Numbered from the stretch's first letter, positions 8,428-18,459 are shown. The stretch is DNA of 64,000 nt from Mucilaginibacter sp. L196 (GCF_009765905.1 NZ_LMUO01000015.1:1043994-1107993), one strand, 5' to 3'. Made by a program: numbers and translations. Notes: generated from the letters alone by a model not told the origin.

Positions 8428-9303
8428 TTATTTTATAAATTGTTTCCTGAATTCTTCCGGAGTTATACCGGCTTGTTTTTTGAAAAACTTAGTGAAGTAC
8501 GAGTTGTCCGCAAAATTTAAATGATTGGCAACTTCTGTAATACCCAATTGCGGATTGATCAGCAAACGCTTGGCTTCTAAAACTACACGGTTGCGAATAA
8601 CCTCACCCGCAGGTATACCTAAAAGATCATTACACAAGGCATTTAAATGATTGGGGGTAATGTAAAGTAGTTCTGCGTAATATTTTGGTAACCTGTTGTT
8701 TATGTAATTTGCTTCAATAAGATTCTTGAAGTTTTTGAGCAGGGTTAAATTGTAAGGACTTGCTTGTTTTAATTGAGGTGTGATAACAGTCCGACCTATC
8801 AAAATAAAAAGTTCTAATAAAAGCAACCTGACCATATCCGGAGTTGTACGTTGGTTTTCTACAGTCTCACTTAACAGTTTCTCGAAAAGACCAATTAACT
8901 TTATTCTGAGATTTGCTTCAACATCAATTACTGCTTCATTCGCGTTGCCGCTAAAAAATGGGAATTGTTCAAGGTAATCTGGCTTGAGTAAAAAGGATTG
9001 GAAAAACTTAGGTGAAAAGTTTACCACGTAACCATCTACCTTTCCCTCAAAGGCCCAATGATGTACCTGCCCCGGTATCATAAAGTAAATTTGATAGGGC
9101 TTTACTTCGAATTTTTGAAAATCTATGGTTTGACTACCCGCTCCTTCAGTGAAAAATACTAAATGGGAAAATGTATGCTTGTGGGCCTGTTGCAGGTTTT
9201 TATGAATCTTAAGATAAGGTGCAAATTGGCTGATCAGAATGTCATCCTGCTTAGATTCGGCTAAGTGACCAATATCATAAACCGGAAATCTGTCTTTTAT
9301 CAT
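8428..9303 (-). CDS. AraC-family transcriptional regulator
   Basis: 291 residues. The N-terminal half is a cupin-like sensor domain (HKHTFSHLVFF and PYQIYFMIPGQVHHW). The C-terminal 100 residues carry two helix-turn-helix units, ending in the family signature FADNSYFTKFFKKQAGITPEEFRKQ. It probably senses a small ligand. Targets may include its partner DUF983 gene. Confidence 0.9.
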   Translation of the reverse strand: MIKDRFPVYDIGHLAESKQDDILISQFAPYLKIHKNLQQAHKHTFSHLVFFTEGAGSQTIDFQKFEVKPYQIYFMIPGQVHHWAFEGKVDGYVVNFSPKFFQSFLLKPDYLEQFPFFSGNANEAVIDVEANLRIKLIGLFEKLLSETVENQRTTPDMVRLLLLELFILIGRTVITPQLKQASPYNLTLLKNFKNLIEANYINNRLPKYYAELLYITPNHLNALCNDLLGIPAGEVIRNRVVLEAKRLLINPQLGITEVANHLNFADNSYFTKFFKKQAGITPEEFRKQFIK

Positions 9304-9432
9304 AGCGCAAATTTACGCTAAAAGTGCCGTTTGTAATGGTAATAATAGTGCTATTGGTGGTGTTAATTACTGATTTACGTCACTTTATTGATTGCTAGAT
9401 TAGTTCGGAGCATTAACGACACAAGCAATAAA

Positions 9433-9480
9433 GATTAATTTAAAGCCATCCGTTAACTAACGGATGGCTTTAAATTAATC
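9433..9480. terminator. Perfect 22-bp inverted repeat, bidirectional terminator
   Basis: Arms 9433-9454 and 9459-9480 are exact complements with a 4-base loop. The GC core is GCCATCCGTT; the outer part is A/T rich and gives T runs on both strands. The stop codon of the TPR gene (9475-9477) is inside the right arm. Confidence 0.75.
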
Positions 9481-9996
9481 GGCTAAATAATATCGGTAAC
9501 TGCTGTTGTGTTGCATTTTTTGCTTTACACGTTCAATACTGGTTTCAATATCTTCTTGATGTTTTTTGTCAATTACTTCAATAAATGCACTTTGATATTC
9601 ATTTATGGCAATTGCCCAGTTTTTGTTTTTCTCGGCATATAAACCTAAAAGATTATGTATCGCAGCTGCACTTACTCCCGGAATTGTCAATGCCTTTTCT
9701 GCAACTTCGTTTACCTTTTTGTCCATATTTAAAAAAACAATTAAATGCAGGTAGTGATGATATACATCAGGAAATGACGGTTCTAACTCTGCACAGGTTT
9801 TAAAATGATAGCCTGCGGCCTGGTAATCCTTTATTTCGTAATAAAATATCTTTCCTAACTGGTAATGAGCCCGGGCATGTAAAGGATCGTTACTGATAAT
9901 CTCATTCAATAACTTTAACCCTTTAGGATTTTCGCCATAGTTTATCTCATCAACAGCTTGCAGGTATTTTTCTTCAATGGTATAATATGTGTCCAT
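9475..9996 (-). CDS. Tetratricopeptide repeat protein
   Basis: 173 residues made of about four TPR helical hairpins (for example DPLHARAHYQLGKIFYYEIK, about 36-55, and the AAIHNLLGLYAEKNKNW block near 110). No signal peptide, so a cytoplasmic scaffold is likely. The partner is unknown. Length is complete and the gene ends within its own terminator. Confidence 0.8.
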   Translation of the reverse strand: MDTYYTIEEKYLQAVDEINYGENPKGLKLLNEIISNDPLHARAHYQLGKIFYYEIKDYQAAGYHFKTCAELEPSFPDVYHHYLHLIVFLNMDKKVNEVAEKALTIPGVSAAAIHNLLGLYAEKNKNWAIAINEYQSAFIEVIDKKHQEDIETSIERVKQKMQHNSSYRYYLAD

Positions 9997-10312
9997 GATT
10001 TTTAATGATATGTCCTGGCGACATTAAGCCGGTCAGGGTATTAAATAAACTGTGAAAATTGTCGCTGTTTTTTTATACTAAACAGGACTGGAGAAGGGTA
10101 GATCGAATGCATACCTCTTCTGCAGCGATACCACCATTGGTCGCTTATAATTTTTGCAGAATGAATTTAGAAGTAGCATTTCCTTTTATTTATTTCTACA
10201 AAAATACACTTAAAAATATGATTTTGCAAAAACGTAGGGAAACATGAGGTTAGACTTACAAAGCGAAATGTTTTATAAGCTTGGGGTTGGGTTGGAATAA
10301 CGGTAAGCTATA
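9997..10312. other. Intergenic region without a supported gene
   Basis: 316 bases between the TPR gene start and the end of a small unknown gene. A 62-codon plus-strand frame (10059-10247) has no domain, a Cys/Phe/Lys-rich random composition and no downstream signal, so I leave it out. No clear hairpin or repeat was found. Confidence 0.5.
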
Positions 10313-10561
10313 TTAAGCTGCAATTGAATGGGTTACCTTCAAGTTTTCTATCAAGTAATTGCTCATTAACTCTTTTTCTGACATCAAAACGCTGAAATCG
10401 TCAAACTTTACGCCTTCTTCAAATGGGTATACGGTATAGCCTCTTTTGTTTGGGTCATATGCGCCGATTTCAAAAATCTCTTCTTGTTTTTTGCCTTTTA
10501 TTTTCGCGCCTTGCACTAATTGGTAGGCATCTGTTATATATTGAAATTCGTTGTTCTTCAT
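10313..10561 (-). CDS. Conserved-looking small protein of unknown function
   Basis: 82 residues, acidic and soluble, without signal peptide or membrane segment. The text reads like a folded small protein (YITDAYQLVQGAKIKG, then EIGAYDPNKRGYTVYPFEEG). I do not recognise it. It starts 71 bases downstream of the ABC ATPase on the same strand, so it may be a distal member of that operon. Confidence 0.6.
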   Translation of the reverse strand: MKNNEFQYITDAYQLVQGAKIKGKKQEEIFEIGAYDPNKRGYTVYPFEEGVKFDDFSVLMSEKELMSNYLIENLKVTHSIAA

Positions 10562-10632
10562 AGTACAACACCGAATGCAATTACTTTGCCAAAAAACATC
10601 TTGAATTAATGATTAGTATAATTGTTACACAC

Positions 10633-11382
10633 TTATCCAAACCAATCAAAAAGATCGTTTTGCTTTAGTTCAGCCTTCTTTTCAGTATTAATATCTTTTA
10701 AAATAATTCCTTCCCTCATCTGTATAATCCTGCTGCCGTAGTTATAAGCATCCTTTAAATTATGGGTGATGAGTATAGTTGTTAAGTTAAAATCTTTGAT
10801 CAGCTTATCCGCGGTTTTCATCACTACTTCTGCTGAACGTGGGTCAAGGGCGGCTGTTGGTTCATCGAGCAATAAAACCTTACAACTGTCCATAATACTC
10901 ATCAATAGTGTTAATGCTTGTCTTTGCCCGCCTGATAATGTGTCCATGGGTTGATCTGTTTTATTTTCCAGGCCCATACCTAAGGTGGCTATTTTTTCCT
11001 TTACCAATTTTTTAAATGCCTCATCAACACCAATTGATAAACCTTTTGGTTTAGTACGGATAGCAGCAAGACGGAAATTATCAATTATACTCAGATCCGA
11101 TGCAGTACCGCTTACCGGATTTTGTAAAACGCGTGCTATCCATTGGCTGCGTTTATAATCGGGTATATCGGTTACATCGTTGCCGTCAATACTAATCGTT
11201 CCGGAGGTTGGTAGAACGCTGCCTGCAACAATATTTAACAAGGTGGTTTTACCCGACCCGTTGGAGCCAACTATAACTAAAAACTCACCATTGTTTATTT
11301 TTAGGTCGATACCGTTTAGGGCATCAACTTGATTGGCTTTGCCTTTATTAAAAACTTTATGGATGTGGTCTATCGCTATCAT
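10633..11382 (-). CDS. ABC importer ATPase (TrpZ-like)
   Basis: 249 residues with Walker A GSNGSGKTT (39-47), ABC signature LSGGQRQ, Walker B VLLLDEPTAALD and the H-loop ITHNLKD. It powers the permease encoded just upstream; their genes overlap by 4 bases (11379-11382). The three-gene set (lipoprotein, one permease, one ATPase) matches the ABC_sub_bind/TrpXYZ-type importers. The substrate is not shown by sequence. Confidence 0.92.
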   Translation of the reverse strand: MIAIDHIHKVFNKGKANQVDALNGIDLKINNGEFLVIVGSNGSGKTTLLNIVAGSVLPTSGTISIDGNDVTDIPDYKRSQWIARVLQNPVSGTASDLSIIDNFRLAAIRTKPKGLSIGVDEAFKKLVKEKIATLGMGLENKTDQPMDTLSGGQRQALTLLMSIMDSCKVLLLDEPTAALDPRSAEVVMKTADKLIKDFNLTTILITHNLKDAYNYGSRIIQMREGIILKDINTEKKAELKQNDLFDWFG

Positions 11383-12248
11383 GCTGATCTGTTAAAAGAT
11401 AAACGTGGTAAGCCTACAATTAATAACACAAAAGCAGCTGTAACCAATTTTAAGAAAATGGGATCAATACCAACGCTCAGCGTAAGCGCAAGAACAAATT
11501 GAAAGATAATGGCTCCTGAAATTACAAGTAATAGACTTATCCATACAGATGTTACTTTAAACCAATTGATAAATGCCTCGGCAATTATAACTGACCCTAA
11601 ACCATAGATGACAATTCCAATTCCCATACTAATATCGGCATAACCCTGATATTGCGTTATTAAATAACCACTTACAGCAGTTAATGCATTGGCAATTGCT
11701 AAACCAGTAATTTTCATCCTGTCGGTATTTACACCTAAAGCTCTTATCATAGTTTCGCTGTTGCCGGTAGCTCTCATCGCAATACCAAAATCTGTTTTAA
11801 GCAGATAGCCAATAATTAGCGTGATTATTACAACAAAAGTTAATAGAATGAGAAGCGTATTTTGGTTAGGGTTGGTAATAAAATTAATCAAACTGAATAA
11901 TGACGGAATTCCATTTAAAGGCAAATTGGAGCGCCCCATTATTTTTAAATTGACTGAGTATAGCGCGTACATAACCAGTATCCCCGAAAGCAGCGCGTTA
12001 ATTTTTAATTTGGTATGGATAATGCCAGTTAAAGCTCCGGCAATAGCACCCGCTAAAATCACAGCAGGTAAAATGATATAAGTTGGTTGATTATGCAGTA
12101 ATAAAATTCCTGTAAAACCTCCACCTAAAGTATAGCTGCCATCAGTAGTAATATCAGGTATGTTAAATATCTTCATCGATATATAAATGCCCAAAGCAAT
12201 CCCCGAAAAGCATAGTCCCTGCAATAAAGCGGTAAGGTAAAAATCCAT
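11379..12248 (-). CDS. ABC importer permease (TrpY-like)
   Basis: 289 residues with about eight to nine hydrophobic segments, of the branched-chain-amino-acid/ribose permease type (BPD_transp_2), including the cytoplasmic motif FGIAMRATGNSETMIRALGV near 160-180. It forms the membrane channel of the importer. The gene follows the binding-protein gene without any gap and overlaps the ATPase gene by 4 bases. Confidence 0.9.
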   Translation of the reverse strand: MDFYLTALLQGLCFSGIALGIYISMKIFNIPDITTDGSYTLGGGFTGILLLHNQPTYIILPAVILAGAIAGALTGIIHTKLKINALLSGILVMYALYSVNLKIMGRSNLPLNGIPSLFSLINFITNPNQNTLLILLTFVVIITLIIGYLLKTDFGIAMRATGNSETMIRALGVNTDRMKITGLAIANALTAVSGYLITQYQGYADISMGIGIVIYGLGSVIIAEAFINWFKVTSVWISLLLVISGAIIFQFVLALTLSVGIDPIFLKLVTAAFVLLIVGLPRLSFNRSA

Positions 12249-13220
12249 TTATTTAACTACTTCAAAATTGAGTGGCAGGGTGATTTTATATTTTTTAACC
12301 ATTTCTGGGTTATAAACGCGTTTTCGTATTTTAACCATTTCTGGTTTTAAACCGGTGGTGCTATGGTTTTTTAAATATTGGGCAGCCTGTTCACCTGCCT
12401 GGTATCCCCATTGGTAAATATCTGCACCAAAAGCCATTACTGCTCCACGCTTTACTAAGCCTGCTTCACTTGTGAATATTGGGACATTTTTTTCGTCGCA
12501 ATTCTTTTTTATTGTTTCGAAGGATGCGAACACGGTGTTATCCGGGTTGGCAAAAAAAGCATCAATGTTTTTGCTTAATAGTGATTGTGTTACCAGTTGT
12601 GCATCGGCAGATGAATTTAGTGGCAATGCGATAAGCGTAATATTAAATTTTGCGGCCAAAGTCTTTATGTACTGCATAGCATCGGCCGACTGGGGTTCGC
12701 TTTGATTATAGATCATGCCGATAACCAATTTATGCCCTTTGGGCTTTAATACCGTAGGAATGATAGAGAATGAAGTATCAATATATTGCAGATCTTCAAC
12801 AGCGCCAAATAGGTTTGCAGGTGGCTTGCCGTTTGCATCCAATACATTCATAAGTGCCGGGGTAGGCGAAACCATTTCGAAAATCGGGATGTTTTTTGTT
12901 TTTTGAACAGCAGTTACAGATGATAATGTTGTACAGGTAGCCAATAAATCTACCGGCTCAGATATAAAATAGTTTACTATTTGCGTTAACGTAGGGATAT
13001 CGCCTTGCGCGTTGCGGTATTCAATTTTTATGTTTTGTTTCTCCTCGCTAAAACCGCTGTCTTTTAAGGCAGCCACAAACCCGGTATGGGCTTGTGATAT
13101 GGTGGCATCCTCAAAAGCGTCAACAAACCCAACAATAGGTACGTTGCTTTTAGTTTTTGGTTTGCAGGATGCAAAAGAGCAGAGTATAAAAATTGCAAAA
13201 AGGTATTTTTCAAGCTTCAT
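12249..13220 (-). CDS. ABC importer substrate-binding lipoprotein (TrpX-like)
   Basis: 323 residues. SPII signal with lipobox FASC19, so anchored outside the inner membrane. The remainder fits the ABC_sub_bind (PF04392) two-lobe fold, with blocks VPIVGFVDAFEDATISQAH, LLATCTTLSSVTAVQK and VPIFTSEAGLVKRGAVMAFG. In Firmicutes, proteins of this family bind tryptophan or tyrosine; here an aromatic or other amino acid is only inference. It is the first gene of the operon and is divergent from an aminotransferase gene. Confidence 0.9.
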   Translation of the reverse strand: MKLEKYLFAIFILCSFASCKPKTKSNVPIVGFVDAFEDATISQAHTGFVAALKDSGFSEEKQNIKIEYRNAQGDIPTLTQIVNYFISEPVDLLATCTTLSSVTAVQKTKNIPIFEMVSPTPALMNVLDANGKPPANLFGAVEDLQYIDTSFSIIPTVLKPKGHKLVIGMIYNQSEPQSADAMQYIKTLAAKFNITLIALPLNSSADAQLVTQSLLSKNIDAFFANPDNTVFASFETIKKNCDEKNVPIFTSEAGLVKRGAVMAFGADIYQWGYQAGEQAAQYLKNHSTTGLKPEMVKIRKRVYNPEMVKKYKITLPLNFEVVK

Positions 13221-13364
13221 GTTACGAAGTTAATTAATAGCGATGAAAGGTGGAAGTTTAAAGCCGAAAGGTGATGTTTTAATGATTGTTTTAAAATCCT
13301 TTCCACATCATGTGTAAAACCTTTTGGCTAATTTTATTAGTTTTTAATTATTTTAGCACCCGCT

Positions 13365-14510
13365 ATGAGGCCCTTAACATCTAAACTACCCCAAACGGGA
13401 ACTACTATTTTTACTATAATGTCGGCATTGGCTGCCGAAGTTGGCGCTATTAATTTGTCGCAGGGATTTCCTGATTATGATTGTGACCCATATTTGGTTG
13501 AATTGGTTGACAATGCTATGAAAAGCGGTCATAACCAATATGCACCAATGGCCGGTGTAATGGCGCTGCGCGAACAAATAGCCTATAAAACTGAAAAGCT
13601 ATACGGTGCGATTTATAATCCGGATACAGAAATAACTATTACGGCCGGAGGCACACAAGCCATATTTACTGCAATAAGCGCTATTATTCACCCAAATGAT
13701 GAAGTCATAATTTTTGAACCGGCTTATGATTGTTATTCTCCGGCTATAAAATTGATGGGCGGCGTGGTGAAATCGTTAGAATTGGAACCGCCAAACTATC
13801 GTATCGCCTGGGATATGGTGAAAAAGCTGATCACCAACCGCACCAAGATGATCATTCTTAACTCGCCGCATAATCCTACCGCTACCATTTTACATCAGCA
13901 GGATATTGAGGCATTAAGCGCGTTGGTGAAAGATCAGGATATTTATATTTTGAGTGATGAGGTTTATGAACACTTAATTTATGATGGCGAAACCCATCAA
14001 AGTATGGCCCGTTACCCGGAATTACAACAGCGTAGTTTTATTGTAGCCTCTTTTGGTAAACTATGCCATGCTACCGGCTGGAAAATTGGTTATTGCCTTG
14101 CCCCGGCGCATTTGATGCAGGAGTTTAGAAAAATACATCAGTTCATGATTTTTAGTGTAAATACACCCGCACAATATGCAATTGCCGAATATTTAAAGAA
14201 TGAACAAGTGTATTTAGGCCTGCCGGAATTCTTCCAACAAAAAAGAGATCATTTTAGAAATGGCATAGAACAAACCCGTTTTAAGTTGCTACCTTGCTAT
14301 GGTTCATACTTTCAATCTGTAACTTATAATGATATTACAGATGAGCGTGATACCGACTTTGCTATACGTCTGGCAAAGGAGTTTGGTGTAGCTACTATAC
14401 CTACTTCCGGGTTTTATAGTAAGGGTACAAACCATCATGTTTTGAGGTTTTGTTTCGCAAAAAGGCAAGAAACGCTGGATAAAGCCGTTGATAGATTAAT
14501 GACTGTTTAG
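13365..14510 (+). CDS. PLP aminotransferase, methionine/glutamine type (YbdL-like)
   Basis: 381 residues, class I/II fold. Key residues: NSPHNPT (166-172), D198 in SDEVYEHL and the PLP lysine K232 in SFGKLCHATGWKIGY. The N-terminal block NLSQGFPDYDC is that of methionine aminotransferase YbdL and kynurenine/glutamine transaminase K. It would transaminate methionine (or an aromatic amino acid) against a 2-oxo acid. The next gene is an omega-amidase-like nitrilase, the classical partner that hydrolyses the 2-oxoglutaramate made when glutamine is the donor. Confidence 0.88.
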   Translation: MRPLTSKLPQTGTTIFTIMSALAAEVGAINLSQGFPDYDCDPYLVELVDNAMKSGHNQYAPMAGVMALREQIAYKTEKLYGAIYNPDTEITITAGGTQAIFTAISAIIHPNDEVIIFEPAYDCYSPAIKLMGGVVKSLELEPPNYRIAWDMVKKLITNRTKMIILNSPHNPTATILHQQDIEALSALVKDQDIYILSDEVYEHLIYDGETHQSMARYPELQQRSFIVASFGKLCHATGWKIGYCLAPAHLMQEFRKIHQFMIFSVNTPAQYAIAEYLKNEQVYLGLPEFFQQKRDHFRNGIEQTRFKLLPCYGSYFQSVTYNDITDERDTDFAIRLAKEFGVATIPTSGFYSKGTNHHVLRFCFAKRQETLDKAVDRLMTV

Positions 14511-14515
14511 TTTAC

Positions 14516-14540
14516 TCATGCTATTTAATGAATAGCATGA
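14516..14540 (+). terminator. Hairpin after the aminotransferase gene
   Basis: A 10-base stem (14516-14525 with 14531-14540) and a 5-base loop, followed by ATGTTAATTTTT. The GC content is low, so termination may be partial. Confidence 0.4.
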
Positions 14541-14541
14541 A

Positions 14542-14573
14542 TGTTAATTTTTATAAAGCTAAATCTATATTTG
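14542..14573 (+). promoter_or_regulatory. Possible Bacteroidota-type promoter
   Basis: TATATTTG at 14566-14573 is an exact match to the TAnnTTTG -7 element. TGTT at 14542-14545, 20 bases upstream, is only a partial match to the -33 TTTG. It could give the nitrilase gene its own promoter. Confidence 0.35.
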
Positions 14574-14615
14574 TACTATCTACCAGTATGTTAGCTTAAA
14601 CTATGGCCTACCGCC

Positions 14616-15407
14616 ATGAAAACAAACCAAATGGATAATCTAAAAATTACCATCTTCCAGGGATACCTTTTTTGGGAAAATACGGATAAAAATCTGCAAA
14701 ATATATCATTGCGCCTATCCGGCATCCGCGAAAAAACTGAATTAATCATCCTTCCCGAAATGTTTAATACGGGGTTTAGTATGAACGCCGCAAACCTGGC
14801 CGAACCAATGGAGGGCAAAACCATGCAATGGATGCAAAAAACTGCTGACCAGTATAATTGCGTGGTAACGGGAAGTCTCATTATTAAAGAAAATAATAAA
14901 TACTATAATCGCCTGATTTGGATGCGGCCAGACGGTACGCATGTGCATTATGATAAACGACACCTGTTTGCGTTAGGTAAAGAGGATGAAACATACACAG
15001 CCGGCGATAAAAAGCTTATAGTGGAGTTGAAGGGCTGGAAGATATGCCCGATGATCTGTTACGATCTACGTTTCCCGGTATGGATGCGGAATGTTGATGA
15101 GGAATATGATTTGTTAATTATTGTAGCTAACTGGCCTGAACGACGCGCATTGCATTGGCGTACATTGATACCTGCCCGGGCGGTTGAAAACCAGGCCTAT
15201 GTTATTGGTGTAAACAGGGTAGGGCATGATGGGCATGAAGTATATCACTCAGGCGATTCTACCTGTATAAGCCCTATGGGTGATGTGATTTACTACAAAC
15301 GCGATGAAGAGGATTTGTATACTTTTACTATTAGTGGAGATGATCCGGAAAAAACACGCCGTGCCTTGCCATTTTTAAATGATGCTGACAAATTTCAGAT
15401 TAAATAA
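14616..15407 (+). CDS. Omega-amidase-like nitrilase (YafV-like)
   Basis: 263 residues with the nitrilase triad E48 (ILPEMFNTGF), K114 (YDKRHLFALGKE) and C148 (ICYDLRFP). The motif KRHLF and the overall length fit the YafV/NIT2 omega-amidase group, which converts 2-oxoglutaramate or 2-oxosuccinamate to the oxo acid plus ammonia. Met6 (14631) is an alternative start. It follows a transaminase gene on the same strand by about 105 bases. Confidence 0.88.
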   Translation: MKTNQMDNLKITIFQGYLFWENTDKNLQNISLRLSGIREKTELIILPEMFNTGFSMNAANLAEPMEGKTMQWMQKTADQYNCVVTGSLIIKENNKYYNRLIWMRPDGTHVHYDKRHLFALGKEDETYTAGDKKLIVELKGWKICPMICYDLRFPVWMRNVDEEYDLLIIVANWPERRALHWRTLIPARAVENQAYVIGVNRVGHDGHEVYHSGDSTCISPMGDVIYYKRDEEDLYTFTISGDDPEKTRRALPFLNDADKFQIK

Positions 15408-15497
15408 GTCTGGAAACTTTTTAAATTTTTTTAAAAAGATTTTTCAAATTAGTTTGCTAAAACGTTAACTTGCCATCCGATTTAGTAACCCCGTTTT

Positions 15498-18452
15498 ATG
15501 AAAATATTATTCCGCGGCATTTTGCTTGCAGGTTTGTCTTTTGCATTAATCTTACCGGCATCGGCACAAGTAAAAAAAGACTATACCCAATTAGTTAATC
15601 CATTTATCGGTACAGGGGGCCACGGTCATACTTATCCAGGTGCGGTTATGCCTTTTGGTATGGTTCAACTAAGCCCGGATACACGTTACGATGGCTGGGA
15701 TGGTTGTTCAGGATATTACTATACTGATACTGTTGTTTATGGCTTTTCGCATACACACTTAAGTGGTACCGGTATTCCCGATTATTGCGATGTGCTGTTT
15801 ATGCCTACGGTTGGTGAGCCAAAATTCAAAAGGGAGGACTATGAATCTGGTTTTAAAAAGAAAAATGAAAGCGCTACTCCGGGCTATTATAAAACCCTGT
15901 TAGATAAATACAATATTGGCGTTGAACTAACTGCTACCACCCGCGTTGGCGTTCATCGCTATACTTATCCGTCATCTGCAAAAGAGGGAAATGTTATTAT
16001 TGATCTGCAAGATCGTGATGAGGTTTTGGACTCATGGATAGAAGTTGTTAGCAATCACGAAATTCGTGGTTATCGCCGCTCAAAAAGCTGGGCCGCTGAC
16101 CAATCGGTTTATTTTTATGCTAAATTCTCAAAACCATTTAAAACTTACGGAATAGCTTTAGATGACCAATTGCAAGACGGGAAATCTAAAGTTCAGGGTA
16201 AGAATGTGAAAATGTTTATCCGTTTTGATAATCCAGGCGAAGTAATCACCAAAGTTGGTATTTCATCAGTTAGCGCTGATGGAGCTTTAAAGAATTTGGA
16301 CAGCGAAGTACCAGGATTTGATTTTAACAAAGTTCAAAAGGATGCTAAAGCTGCATGGAATAAAGAGCTTTCAAAAATTGAAGTATCGGGTGGTAGTCCA
16401 TCTGCTGAAAAAGCCCATGATAAACAGGTTACGTTTTATACTGCTTTATATCATTGTATGCTGGCACCTAATGTTTATAATGATGTTGACGGGCAATACC
16501 GTGGAATGGATCAAAAGATTCACACCGCTAAAGGTTTTAACTACTATACCGTATTCTCTTTATGGGATACCTACCGCGCAGAAGATCCATTGTTTAATTT
16601 GATTGATCGTAAACGCACTCAAGATTTTGTAAGATCTTTTTTAGCGATGTATGAGCAAGGCGGATTATTGCCAATTTGGCCATTAGCATCAAACGAAACG
16701 TTTTGTATGGTAGGCAATCACTCTATACCGGTTATTGTTGATGCTTATGCAAAAGGAATAAGAGGTTTTGACGCTGAAGAGGCTTTAAAGGCTATGAAGT
16801 CAGCAGTTAATCGAAACCAATTTGGTTTGGAAAGTTACCGTAAAACCGGTGCTGTACAATCAGATGATGAAGCAGAATCTGTATCCAAAACATTGGAATA
16901 CGCGATAGATGATTGGTGCATTGCCCAAATGTCAAAAATGATGAATAAGCCAAATGATTATAAAGAGTTTATTCAGCGTGCACAGTATTGGAAGAACGTT
17001 TATAACAGCGAAAATGGCTTTATGCAGGCACGTACAAACGGTAGCTGGTATACACCTTTCGATCCAACAGAAGTTAATAGTAATTATACCGAAGGAAACT
17101 CTTGGCAGTACTCTTTTTTAGTTCCGCAAGATGTTGAGGGATTGATAAACCGCATAGGTGGAAAGGCCAATTTTGAGCATAAACTTGATGAATTATTTAC
17201 CACAAATTCAAAGCTTAGCGGGAAAGACCAACCTGATGTTACGGGCTTAATTGGCCAATACGCTCATGGCGATGAACCAAGTCATCACATGTCTTACCTA
17301 TACAATTACACTGATGCACCATACAAAACTCAGTATTACGTAAATAAAATATTAAACGAACAGTATAGCCCTAACCCCGATGGTTTATCCGGCAATGAAG
17401 ATTGCGGACAAATGTCGGCGTGGTATGTAATTAGTTCATTGGGTATTTATAATACCATGCCTGGTCAACAGCAATTTCAAATAGGTATGCCATTGTTTGA
17501 TAAAGCCGTTATTCATCTTGAGAATGGTAAGGAATTCACTGTATTAAATCCCAATGCTGATATAAGCAACTCGAATATTTATATAAAGGGCATGACGCTG
17601 AATAATGCAGCCTACAATAAGATTTACCTGGATTATAATACGGTTTATAACGGTGGTGAGCTGAACGTGATAACCGGGAAAGTGCCAAACAAAATATATG
17701 AGAAAGCGTTAATTAAACCTACATCAAAAATTACCGATGATTTGATAGTTGCTAATCCATACATCATTACACCATCAAAAACATTCAAAAAACCGTTTAA
17801 TGCGGTAATTAAATGTGGTGATAAAGGTGCCAAAATATATTATACGCTTAATGGTACAACGCCAACTGTAAATTCAAAACTGTATATAACTCCAATCCCT
17901 GTTACAAAAAACACTACTATCAAAGCAATAGCTATAAAAAATGGTAAATCGAGCTTTGTGGATGAGGGGACTTTTGTAAAAATAAGAGATGATATTAAAT
18001 TAACTCTTGTAAATCCATATCTCACCAATTATGCTGATCAAGGAAATGAAACATTAATAAATGGTGTTCATGGCAAAACGGACTGGCGCTTGGGCAATTG
18101 GCAAGGTTACCAGGGTGTTGATCTGGTTGCGATACTCGATTTTGGATCAGTAAAACCAATTAATAAAATCAGCTTAGGTACATTACAGGATACTAATGTG
18201 TGGATTGTGTTTCCACAATATGTACAGTATTGGGTATCAGATGATGGTAAAGATTACAAACTGCTATCAACCGTAAAAACAAAAGTTGATGTTAAGGATC
18301 TTACCGTACAAACACAAGAATTTACCGCTGACATAAACACTCATGCAAGATATGTTAAGGTTATCGCGAAGCAATACGGCCCCTTGCCCGACTGGCATCC
18401 GTTTAAAGGCAGTCCATCTTATATATTTGCCGACGAGATAACTGTTGAATAA
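15498..18452 (+). CDS. GH92 alpha-mannosidase with C-terminal accessory domains
   Basis: 984 residues. A Sec signal peptide ends at ASAQ (about 24), so the enzyme is exported. The GH92 body (about 28-740) opens with VNPFIGTGGHGHTYPGA and includes YTEGNSWQYSFLVPQD (about 527-542) and SGNEDCGQMSAWYV (about 631-644), which hold conserved active-site acids. A chitobiase/hexosaminidase-type beta-sandwich follows (about 757-835) and then an F5/8 discoidin-like carbohydrate-binding domain to the end. GH92 enzymes are calcium-dependent exo-alpha-mannosidases acting on N-glycans or mannans. A hairpin terminator follows at 18460. Confidence 0.94.
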   Translation: MKILFRGILLAGLSFALILPASAQVKKDYTQLVNPFIGTGGHGHTYPGAVMPFGMVQLSPDTRYDGWDGCSGYYYTDTVVYGFSHTHLSGTGIPDYCDVLFMPTVGEPKFKREDYESGFKKKNESATPGYYKTLLDKYNIGVELTATTRVGVHRYTYPSSAKEGNVIIDLQDRDEVLDSWIEVVSNHEIRGYRRSKSWAADQSVYFYAKFSKPFKTYGIALDDQLQDGKSKVQGKNVKMFIRFDNPGEVITKVGISSVSADGALKNLDSEVPGFDFNKVQKDAKAAWNKELSKIEVSGGSPSAEKAHDKQVTFYTALYHCMLAPNVYNDVDGQYRGMDQKIHTAKGFNYYTVFSLWDTYRAEDPLFNLIDRKRTQDFVRSFLAMYEQGGLLPIWPLASNETFCMVGNHSIPVIVDAYAKGIRGFDAEEALKAMKSAVNRNQFGLESYRKTGAVQSDDEAESVSKTLEYAIDDWCIAQMSKMMNKPNDYKEFIQRAQYWKNVYNSENGFMQARTNGSWYTPFDPTEVNSNYTEGNSWQYSFLVPQDVEGLINRIGGKANFEHKLDELFTTNSKLSGKDQPDVTGLIGQYAHGDEPSHHMSYLYNYTDAPYKTQYYVNKILNEQYSPNPDGLSGNEDCGQMSAWYVISSLGIYNTMPGQQQFQIGMPLFDKAVIHLENGKEFTVLNPNADISNSNIYIKGMTLNNAAYNKIYLDYNTVYNGGELNVITGKVPNKIYEKALIKPTSKITDDLIVANPYIITPSKTFKKPFNAVIKCGDKGAKIYYTLNGTTPTVNSKLYITPIPVTKNTTIKAIAIKNGKSSFVDEGTFVKIRDDIKLTLVNPYLTNYADQGNETLINGVHGKTDWRLGNWQGYQGVDLVAILDFGSVKPINKISLGTLQDTNVWIVFPQYVQYWVSDDGKDYKLLSTVKTKVDVKDLTVQTQEFTADINTHARYVKVIAKQYGPLPDWHPFKGSPSYIFADEITVE

Positions 18453-18459
18453 CATTATA

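Noticed and set aside
10059..10247. 62-codon frame in the gap after the TPR gene
   Set aside because: Random-looking composition with no recognisable feature or neighbour support.
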